Positions 48,421-58,200 of a stretch of DNA of 64,000 bases are shown here, piece by piece. The notes beneath the pieces were generated by a model. It worked only from the letters and a program-made list of their open reading frames with translations. It did no database searches and was not told the DNA's origin. A program made the position numbers and the translations under genes. The stretch spans positions 1,544,975 to 1,608,974 of the forward strand of contig VWND01000008.1 of NCBI GenBank assembly GCA_009599575.1, written 5' to 3'. The stretch comes from Blumeriella jaapii. Taxonomy: Eukaryota > Ascomycota > Leotiomycetes > Helotiales > Drepanopezizaceae. Each line of letters starts with the position of its first letter. Positions within the stretch are counted from its first letter, which is position 1.

Positions 48421-48475
48421 CGATAGATTTATAATTGCAATTGCGAAAACGCAGTTTTTCGGAAAAAAAAAATAG

Positions 48476-48732
48476 TATTACGATCCTGGCCTAGCTAATA
48501 ATAATTGCTAATAGTATAATTGTTAATAGTATGGTTGTTAGTAGTATAAATGCTGGTGGTGTTGGATTAAAATTTGGGCACGGACCATTTCGGCCATTAG
48601 GCCTCGCGCTAAATTACGTAACTTATAAGCGCAATCTATTATATATAAAGTTCGCGATTTCGAGCATTTTAGCTCGGTGTTTTTTTTTTAATTTATATGC
48701 GTATTTTTTGGTTTATATTATTCCGATTATTT
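48476..48732 (+). repeat. Gypsy-4 copy 2, 3' LTR
   Basis: Begins TATTACGATCCTGGCCTAGC after a GGAAAAAAAAAATAG purine tract; ends against module D. Confidence 0.85.
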
Positions 48733-49548
48733 TAATATTATAAGCGAGAGAATTTTGGTGGTTATCAACGTTGGTAATCAGTTTTGGCAGACCCTGGTGA
48801 TTAATTTTCTTTGGTTACCAGGTCGGTTTTTTCGCAAAAATTATTCGATTTGAAAAATAAAATTATATTCGTATTCAGCTTATTAATTAATAATCTTTTG
48901 TACGCAAAAGCTTATAAATACGATTAATAAATTAAAAAGTTGTAATAACCCTCCCTTTTAACTTTAATTTTGGCAGACCCTGGTAACCGATTTTCTTTGG
49001 TCACCAGGTCGGTTTTTTCGCAAAAATTATTCGATTTTAAAAATAAAATTATATTTGTATTCAGCTTATTAATTATTAATCTTTTGTACGCAAAAGCTTA
49101 TAAATACGATTAATAAATTAAAAAGTTGTAATAACCCCCCCTTTTAACCCTAATCTTGGCAGACTTTGGTAACCGACTTTCTTTGGTTACCAGGTCGGTT
49201 TTTTCGCAAAAATTATTCGATTTTAAAAATAAAATTATATTTGTATTCAACTTATTAATTATTAATCTTTTATACGCAAAAGCTTATAAATACGATTAAT
49301 AAATTAAAAAGTTGCAATAACCCCCCCTTTTAACCCTAATTTTGGCAGACCTTGGTAACCGATTTTCTTTGGTCACCAGGTCGGTTTTTTCGCAAAAATT
49401 ATTCGATTTTAAAAATAAAATTATATTTGTATTCAGCTTATTAATTATTAATCTTTTGTACGCAAAAGCTTATAAATACGATTAATAAATTAAAAAGTTG
49501 TAATAACCCCCCCTTCTAACCCTAATCTTGGCAGACCCTGGTACCCTC
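48733..49548 (+). repeat. ~180-bp subtelomeric repeat, 4 units plus part (module D)
   Basis: Same four-plus-part arrangement as module C, ending ACCCTGGTACCCTCGAAATT. CTAACCCTAA at 49516-49525. Confidence 0.85.
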
Positions 49549-49554
49549 GAAATT

Positions 49555-50420
49555 ATACAATAATATATATATATATATAATTCGATTAAATATTAATCGT
49601 AAAATAAGCGTTCGTAAAATCAACAAACAGACTAATAATAGCTCGGCTTTATAGCTTAATTTTACAGCTTGCGGTATTCGTATTTACTAATAAAATACCA
49701 GTCCATTCTTTAATAAAACTTTATAAATTTATTTATTTTTAAAAATTAATATTAAAACTTATATAATTTCTTTTATTTTATACAATTCGATTTATTATTA
49801 ATCGTAATGCAAACGTTTTACGAATTGACGCACGGACCAAAAATAGCTTCGCTCCAAAGCCCAATTCTACAGCCTGCGGTATTCGTATTTACTAGTAAAA
49901 ACACCAGCCCATTTCTTAATAAAATCGTTCAATTCTTTTTATATTTGGGTTATTAATATTAAAACTTATTTAATTCTTTTTATTTTGTACAATTCGATTT
50001 ATTACTAATCGCAATGCAAACGTTCTACGAATTAAAGCACGGACCAAGAATAACTTGGCTCCAAAGCCTAATTCTACAGCCTGCGGTATTCGTATTTACT
50101 AGTAAAACACCAGCCCATTTCTTAATAGAATCGTCTAATTTTTTTTATATTTGGGTTATTAATATTAAAACTTATTTAATTCTTTTTATTTTGTACAATT
50201 CGATTTATTATTAATCGCAATGCAAGCGTTTTACGAACTGACGCACGGACCAAGAATAGCTTGGCTCCAAAGCCTAATTCTACAGCCTGCGGTATTCGTA
50301 TTTACTAGTAAAACACCAGCCCATTTCTTAATAGAATCGTTTAATTCTTTTTATATTTGGGTTATTAATATTAAAACTTATTTAATTTCTTTTATTTTAT
50401 ACAATTCGATTTATTATTAA
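49555..50420 (+). repeat. 206-bp tandem repeat, 1 diverged and 3 typical units (module D)
   Basis: Diverged unit about 49560-49807, then units at about 49808, 50014 and 50220, mirroring module C. The 49808 unit carries one extra A that breaks its 66-codon frame. Confidence 0.88.
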
Positions 50421-50580
50421 TCGCAATGCAAACGTTCAGAAAATCGTGCACGGTCGCAAAATTTAATTTTCGCTTAAACCCATATTCGCCTAATCCCACA
50501 CACGCACAAAATAAACTTTAAAAAATTATATACTTTATATAACCTAGTCGTTCGTATGCTTTCGGGACAAAAGTCCTAAA

Positions 50581-50830
50581 GCACCTATGGTATAGTGGTT
50601 AATGGTTTCTGTAGGTTCAATTCCTTCGTTATCCTATTGAGAACCCGTAAAGCCACGGGAAAAGGATTGCCAGGCGTTTTGCCTTAATGCTCCGCCACTC
50701 TATTTATAGAACCTAGTTGCATGCAAATTCTATAGCTCCGGCCCGTGAATTGTCCCACGGGGTCTTGTATATATGGTGAATAAGTATAAGTCGGTGTATC
50801 AGTCTGTCCTTTGCTGTAAGTGTCTTTTTT
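50581..50830 (+). ncRNA. Candidate Pol III transcript / SINE-like structured RNA, copy D
   Basis: A box TGGTATAGTGG (50588-50598), B box GGTTCAATTCC (50614-50624), T6 (50825-50830). Both hairpins have the CCCGT/ACGGG and CCCGTG/CACGGG forms as in copy C. Confidence 0.57.
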
Positions 50831-50831
50831 G

Positions 50832-51195
50832 TAATTTAATTTAATTAATTAAAGTTTTAATTTATTTAATTAAATAAAGTTTCGAATAATTTATTTAATT
50901 AAAGTTTTCGAATAATTTATTTAATTAAAATTATCGTTGCTATGGGCTACGCGAAAACTTTAATCAATTAAAGTTTTGAAAATTTTTCAAAACCATACAC
51001 CACCTAAATTATCAAAATTCCTAAAACCCCCAAAACCCCCAAAACCCCCAAAACCCCCAAAACCCCCAAAACTACCAAAACCACCAAAACCTCCAAAACC
51101 TCCAAAACCCCCAAAACTACCAAAACCATCAAAACTTCCAAAACTCCCAAAACTTCAAAAACTTCAAAAACTTCAAAAACTTCAAAAAAAAACCC
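50832..51195 (+). repeat. AT repeats, palindrome and CCAAAA tract (module D)
   Basis: Same as module C, but the tract is richer in CCCAAAA (PKPPKPPK in one frame). The open frame through it ends 293 bases on in a different phase from the helicase ATG, which argues that the tract is not a conserved N-terminal extension. Confidence 0.8.
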
Positions 51196-51268
51196 TAAAA
51201 AAAAAAAAACTTATTTTTATTTTCTTCGAATTTCTTCGATTATACGATTTTTTTTTAAAAAATTCGAT

Positions 51269-54200
51269 ATGTCAAACATTTAAGTATCTTCCACCCTTTT
51301 GATAAACAGCGCTAATATTTATTATTTTAGTAACTTTCGTACTACTAACGATTTAAATCCTAAACAAGCGTTTTAAGATTTATCTGATTTTCACTTTTTA
51401 TTTTATTATATAGATTTTGAATTATTGCTTTGTTTGTTTTGTAATTCATTTATTACTGGATTTGAACAATATATACGTAAAAATCATTTCCATTCAATTT
51501 TAAAAACGATCGAAATAAATTAATTAAACAAGGCTTAATTATTTATTAATCGTTAAAAATCGAATCTTTGAAAAACAGTTTAGAATTAATACGACTTTTT
51601 TTATTAGAATTCGATTTAAAACCTTTTCCAGAATTCGAAATATCGCAAAACAATTTTAAATGCGATTTTTGTTTTTTAATTTTAGCAAATCGTATAAATA
51701 TCAAAAAATATATTAAAAAAATTCATACAAATGAAATCGAAATTATTATTGCAAATGATATTAGTAAATATTATTTAATTGTAACTACTCAATCATTTGA
51801 AAGAAATAGATGGTATTTCGAAGTTAAACAAATTGATAATTTAATAAACGAAATCGAAGATAATATTTATTTTAATGAAATTTCAAAAGATTTACTATCT
51901 GATTTGTTAATAGCTCAAAATTTATTAATCGAAGAATTAAATTTGAAAGAATCTTTATTTTACGAAAATTTAAATTCGTTTAAAATAAATCTTAGCGATA
52001 ATTTAATCAATTTTTAAGCAAAAACTCGATATGCTGAATTTATTCAAAATTATAAGCCGCAAGAATTATACGATTTATGTGAATTATATAATCAAGATAA
52101 AAAACGACGAATTGATTAAATTTATAATCGATAATATTTAAGAAATTTTTTATTTAAGTTTAGATAAAATTACTTGGATAAATAAAAGTCATTTAAATAT
52201 TTTAAATAGTTTTGAGCCTAATAAAATAGGTAATAAAAAAATTTAAAATATTACTTACATCGAAATCTCGCGTCGATTATTTTGCTTTTTTTTAATAATT
52301 TTATTACTTTTTTCTTTCGTAGTTATAATTTAAAATTATATAAAACTAGTAAACCGATTTTTAAAATCGATACAAAACTAGAAGAAAAAATTGACGATTT
52401 ATTATTACAAGCGATTGATTATATAAACGATCCAAAAATTGAAGTTTCATCGAAAAATTTTATAAAAACTATTAATCGAAATATAAATAAAGCTTATAAT
52501 AATCGAATTTTAATCGACGATTTATCGAGTGATAATTCTGAAATTGAATTCGATAATTCTATAAGCAATAAATCTATATTATCGGATGATAGCAATTTAA
52601 GTAATATTAGTAATAATAGCAATACTTCGAATAATTCTTGATCTTTTGGAAGATTATCAAACGTAGATACAAAGCAAAATTCTTATATTTCATTTTTAAA
52701 AAAATATAAAAATTCTGAAACTGATCGTAATCCTTTGTTAATCGAATTTCAAAAATTATTAAGTAATATTATTTTTGAAATTTTAATTCAAAAACAAGAT
52801 TTAAATATATTCGAAAGTCTTATTAACGCTTATTTTGCAATTAAAAGTTTAAGATTTAATTTTACTTTACGAAATATTCTAGATTTATTTGGCTATTATT
52901 CTAAATTTATATATTGCTCGCAATTAATATTTTTAAATAAAGCTATAAATATTCTTGTTTGTAATTCTCAAAGTAATTTAAATGATATTTTAATTAAATT
53001 AATGAATAATTTTTTTAAAAATAATTCGAATACTGCATTAAGCGAATTGCTATTACACCGATCGTTTTGTTTTATTGTAAATAAAAATCTTTTAAGCAAT
53101 AGTAATGTTACAATTTATAGTTTGATTGAAAATACAATTAGTTATAAAAACGTTGTTTTAAGTATTGACAATTTGCGATTTGTATTTAAAGAATTAATTT
53201 TAAAAACCGAGCAAATATTAAAAAACGATCTTCTTTTTAATATTTCAGAAAGCGAATATAGTTATATTACGTTAGCTGATTTTGCAAAATACGAAGATCG
53301 TAATAATACGACGCCTTTTTTATTTTTCAAAGATTTACATCCTAATAAAAAAGCAAACGATAAATGGTTATTTAATAAAGTTATTAAATCGTCAGAATTA
53401 CGAGTTCGTTTTTATAATTTTTCGAATCAAAAATTACAAATTAAACCCTAAGCAATTAAAGCTTATTTAAAATTAAATTTCAATTTAAAAAAGTTATTTT
53501 TGATTGATTTTTATTTAGATTGTGGTTTACCCATTCGAGGAATCGAATTTACTTCACTTAGAAGTTGTAATTCGCGTAAAGATAAAAGAGAATTATTTTT
53601 TGATATTGGAAGTGGTTTATTTATTATGAATATTAGTAAATTTAAATCGCAATATTCTAGTGAAAAGCTAGCTTCGAATATAAGATATATTTTTTTAAAA
53701 GTTAGTATTTTAGTATTATATTATATGGTTTTAGTAGAACCATTTATTAAAATATTAAATATTAGTATTTCGGCGAATAATAATCAATATAAAACAGTTA
53801 GTGCTTATTTTTTTTATACAAACAAAAGATTTTTAAAATCGGCCGATATTTCTAATTATTTAAAATCATTTTGTTTAGTAAAAATTGGTCAACCTTTAAC
53901 TATTTAAAAATATCGTCAAATTATTGTAGCTATTATTAAATATTTTATGAAAGAAAATCTTGATATCAATTTTATTATATTAATTAATTCTAATAATAGT
54001 TTTACGAATAATAAGCTTCAAGCGAATCAAATGAATCATTCGTTAATAACTGAAGAATTAAATTATGGCCGTAATTCGAATACTTTCGAAAATACGCGAG
54101 GCGATTTGCAATCAAAGTATTTACAATTTTGCCTTCGTTATTTTGATTTTTTTCGGCTTAAATAATAAAGAAATTATTAATAATTCATTTTTAAATAATC

Positions 54201-56133
54201 TCGATATTATTAATAAAGTTAAAATTAATAAAAACAAGACTGAATCTTTGACTTTTGCATTACGTTATCAAAAGCCTTTATTAAATAATAATTCAAAAGC
54301 TAAAAAAACATAATAAACAAGCGTCTTTCGAATATAATTCAATTAATAAAAAAATTAAGCTTACAAATTTGAATTATTTATCTACTATGCCTATCGGAGA
54401 TAATACGTTATTATTATTATTACGCGAATTTTTAAATAATTCCGAAATCGATTTTATTATTCTTGAACAAGAAAACTTTATTAAAAAGTATTTTATTAAA
54501 AGTGCCTTATATATTAGGAATATTACCTACTAGTAGTGGTAAATTTTTGATTTATTTATTATGCGCTGCTTTATCTAACGCCAAAATTACTATTATTATC
54601 GTACCGTTAATTGGTTTAAAAAGCGATTTATTTAAACGTGCAAATGAATTTGGAATTCCTGTTAGTAATTACGAAGATAATTTTGAATTTAAAACTATAA
54701 TTCTTATTTTTATTGAAACTTTGAAAAACGATATATTTATTAATTTATTAATAAATAAAATCGATAAAGGAAAAATTAATAGAATTATATTAGACGAATG
54801 TCATTTGCTAATAACTGCGGCTAATTATCGTTTTATAATATATCAATTTAAAAAAATTTTTAATTTGAAAGTTCAAACAGTATTTTTAACTGGTATATTA
54901 TTCGTAAATCAAGAAAATCAATTGATTAATAAATTAAATTTACAAATTTTTGCTAAAATACGGGCCGATTGTTTACGTAATAATATATCATATCGAGCTT
55001 TAAGTTTTAAATCTAAAAGTATGCAAAATAAATTTAAAGAAATCGAAGAATATTGTTTTGAATTAAAATCGAATTTTAAATCATATTTAGATAAAATAAT
55101 AATATTTTGTCCTACAATTGCGCTTGTCGATAAATTATCTGAATTTTTAAATTGCGCGAAATATACGTCTGAATTATTAAAAAATGAAAAGGAATCGGTT
55201 TTAAAAAGTTTTACTACCGATTATACAACTTTTTATAATATTTTAGTTTGTATTAGCGGTTTGCAAAAAGGCTTTGATTATTCTAATATACGTGCTATTA
55301 TTTATTATGAATTAGCTTTCGAATTTAACGGTTTTTTACAAGGTTCCAGTCGGGCCGGCCGCGATAAAAACGAAGCTATATCGATGTTTTTTTATAATTC
55401 AGGTTTTGAAAAAGAAATCGAAAACGATTCGTTAAATAAAAGATTAATTAAAAGTTATTTACGCGAAGTAGTCTGTCGTAAACGATTAATTTCTTTATAT
55501 TTAAATAATACTATTTTAGATCAGTGTTTTAAAACTAGTGCAAATTGCGATCTTTGTATAAATCGTAATAATATTTACGAAAAACAAGCGCAAATTATTA
55601 ATACAATTACAAAAGAAGTCGAAAACGCAAAAAATAATTTAATTTGGGTTTTATCGCAAAGTTTTGAAAATAATAATTTTTGCACGTATTGTTATTTTAT
55701 TTATACGCAAAATACTAGTAATTATTATACTCGCGATTGTATTGAATTTGCGAATCTTGATTTATTTTCACAAAATATAAAAAAAGAATTTATTCGAAAT
55801 AGTTTTTATTTATACGAAAATAGTTGTTGTTTTATTTGTTTATTACCTACTGTTATTTGTTATCGATTACGTTAATCTTTCGAATTTGAAAATAAATGTG
55901 TATTAATAAATTTTGTTTATCAAATAATAAGTTTATTATTTAAACGAAATGAATTATGGCCTAAAAACCGAAATTCCGATTATTATCAAAATCTATTTGA
56001 TAATAAATCTATTTCGAATATAAATAGTTTTATAAAAAGTTTTACTAAACAGGTTTATATTACGGAATTAGATACTGAATCTATTTTAGGTTTTAAATAT
56101 ATATTTATTGACTTAACAGATGAAATATCTTAG
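51269..56133 (+). pseudogene. Telomere-linked RecQ-type helicase relic, copy D (only copy with helicase domain)
   Basis: Full gene length, about 1,600 codons, ATG 51269 to TAG 56131-56133, with RIP stops (fifth codon is TAA) and frameshifts (near 54310 and 54470). The piece 54463-55875 holds a superfamily-2 helicase core: LPTSSGK at residues 21-27 of that piece (Walker A, with the Ser after GK changed to Phe), DECH at 111-114, FLTG at 141-144, GLQKGFD at 266-272 and QGSSRAGRD at 293-301. These are RecQ-family motifs. After it comes a Cys-rich tail (CDLC, CTYC, CCFIC), possibly zinc-binding. The N-half has both C2H2 fingers (one His to Tyr in each) and the open piece 52735-53451. Such genes sit next to telomeres in many fungi; the protein is nuclear. 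Dead as it stands. Confidence 0.85.
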
Positions 56134-56216
56134 ATTAAATTTTTATTTTCTTTACAGATTAAATTATTAATATTTTATCTGTCTGAAATTCATTAAAACA
56201 TTTGATATAAATAAAT
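56134..56216. other. Helicase 3' flank
   Basis: Short AT-rich flank of the helicase; no polyadenylation signal stands out above the base composition. Confidence 0.4.
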
Positions 56217-56515
56217 ATAAATAGAAATAGAAATAGAAATAGAAATAGAAATAGAAATAGAAATAGAAATAGAAATAGAAATAGAAATAGAAATAGAAAT
56301 AGAAATAGAAATAGAAATAGAAATTAAATAGAAATATAATTAGAAATATAAATAGAAATAGAAATAGAAATATAAATAGAAATATAAATAGAAATATAAA
56401 TAGAAATATAAATAGAAATATAATTAAAAATATAAATAGAAATATAAATAGAAATATAAATAGAAATATAAATAGAAATATAAATATAAATAGAAACGTG
56501 AAAAATAGAAACTTA
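56217..56515. repeat. ATAGAA / ATATAAATAGAA simple repeat
   Basis: About 18 hexamers (AATAGA) to 56326, then ATATAAATAGAA dodecamers to about 56500. Directly adjoins the last helicase module. Confidence 0.95.
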
Positions 56516-58018
56516 AATCTAAATATAAATATAAACGTAAATATATTTGAAATTATTAATTAAATTTGAAAACGCAAATATTAATATTGTTTTTAACTTT
56601 TTACATAAGAATACAAATAAAAATTAAGCTTTTACATATTAATATAACAATGCAATTAATTACTTCAAATTTCCTTTATTAAAATACAATATAATATTAA
56701 TAATATAAATATATTATTGAATCTTTCGGCTATATAATAAAATATATAAAAAAAAACAAAATATTTAATAAATTTGAAAACGCAAATAAAAACAATTTAT
56801 AATTACTTTTATAATAATAAATAATTATTTTTATAATAATTTAAATTAAAGCTGGGTTTGTTAACTTATTAAATTAATTTAATTATCGAATTTCCTTATT
56901 TTTATTATTTAATTCATTTTTACAGTAAGTTTGGTTTAAAAATAAGGGGCCATAACTACAAATATAATTAATAATTATTTAAAAAAAATTATACATATTA
57001 AGATTAAATTAACAGATATAAAGAAAAATATATTAATATATTTATCGGCGATATAATACAAAATTATATTAAAAAACTACGAAGTAAATTCGAAAAAAAC
57101 GCAATTAAAAAATTTTCATACCTTTTTATATAATAATATAAATAAAAACTCGAAGTTAAGTATATGATTAGAATAACAAAAGTAGTAATTATAATTTTTT
57201 TAATATTTATTAATATATGAATTTCAAGGTAAATATTAAAATGAAAATATAAATTAATATATATAAATCTTATTAAAAAAAAAAAAATCTAAAAAAGACT
57301 TTTATATAGAAATTTGAAATACTAAAAAAAAAAAAAAAAAATATATTAATATAATATCGGATATATAAGAAATATAATATATAACAATATGAAATAGTAA
57401 ATAAAATAGTAAATAAAATAGAGAAAAATTTATTAATATAATATAGGATATATAATGAAAATAATATATCAATCTATTTAATAAATTTTTTTTTTTTAAA
57501 ATAACTTTTATTTAAAAATGTAAAATAATAAATAAATTGAAAAATTTACATATTTTATAATATCTGATATATACTATAAATACATATAACAAATTGTAAA
57601 TTAAATTCTAAAACGAAAACAATTACTTTTTGCTTTTTTATAATAATTTAATTTAAATTAAATTTATATATGTTATTGAAATAATTAAATTTTTAAATAT
57701 AATTTTTATAAGATATATAATAATATTAGTTTTTATTTTTAATTATAGTTTATTATCGAGGGTAATTAATATAATTATTTTAAATAATTATTAAAAAAAA
57801 ATATATAAAAAAAAAATTATTAAATTTTTCGGCTACAAAATTTGAAACATATTGGAAATTTTCGATTAAACTTGAAAACGCCAAAAAAAATTATAATTAC
57901 TTGAAAATTATTAAAGTTTATATATATATTTTTATAATAACAAAATTATAAATAACAGATTTTTTAATTTTTATTATAATATTAATCGTAACGTGAAGTT
58001 TGATTTGAAAGTAAAGGT
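56516..58018. other. AT-rich gene-free stretch
   Basis: Very A+T-rich with no open frame. A loosely repeated theme of AAATTTGAAAACGCAAATA-type words (56565, 56770, 57850-57885) and TTTCGGC(T/G)ATATAATA words (56722, 57045, 57828) suggests diverged tandem units of a few hundred bases. Confidence 0.55.
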
Positions 58019-58200
58019 TATAGTTAGATTTCATTGTATTTTTTGCAACCAAACCACACCAACTGCCCGTTAGCTTAGTTAGTGAGCTTATGATAATAAG
58101 CTATAATCAGAAGAATAAGAACCTTATAAGCTTGCGGGCGAGCTTGTAAGCTAATAATGTTGTAAAGAGGAGGGAATTAAAAAGGGTATTACACATTATT
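58019..58200. other. Island of normal composition with tRNA-sized hairpin
   Basis: About 150 bases with G and C amid the desert. GCCCGTTAGCTT (58065-58076) pairs imperfectly with AAGCTTGCGGGC (58128-58139), spanning 75 nt. Inside, GCTTAGTTAGTGAGC looks like a tRNA D arm, but no GGTTCGANTCC T arm exists. A degraded tRNA or a hairpin repeat are both possible. A second AGCTTGTAAGCT palindrome-like word follows at about 58141. Confidence 0.35.

Larger units (their letters stand above)
36776..48732 (+). other. Subtelomeric helicase module C
   Basis: 11,957 bases. Same order as B. Its parts recur in module D at offsets of about 11.95 kb, and its chromovirus mirrors that of module B at about 11.97 kb, so B, C and D arose by tandem segmental duplication. 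Confidence 0.85.
42309..48732 (+). mobile_element. Gypsy-4 copy 2: chromovirus-type LTR retrotransposon, RIP-killed
   Basis: Duplicate of 30332-36775, aligned at an offset of about 11,970. LTRs 42309 to about 42569 and 48476 to about 48732. Almost all differences from copy 1 are single C/T or G/A changes plus homopolymer lengths; the same dead codons are present in both, so the pair split after the main RIP. It breaks helicase copy C after the same GCATTA. Confidence 0.88.
48733..56133 (+). other. Subtelomeric helicase module D
   Basis: Last module. Only here does the helicase gene continue past LTFAL into the ATPase domain, so it represents the uninterrupted ancestor of B and C. It ends at the helicase stop, followed by simple repeats. 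Confidence 0.82.

Noticed and set aside
16239..50420. Repeated 66-codon frames as a multigene family
   Set aside because: They are one per 206-bp satellite unit, the unit is not a multiple of three, and there is no homology, promoter or other gene sign; kept as repeat with a note.
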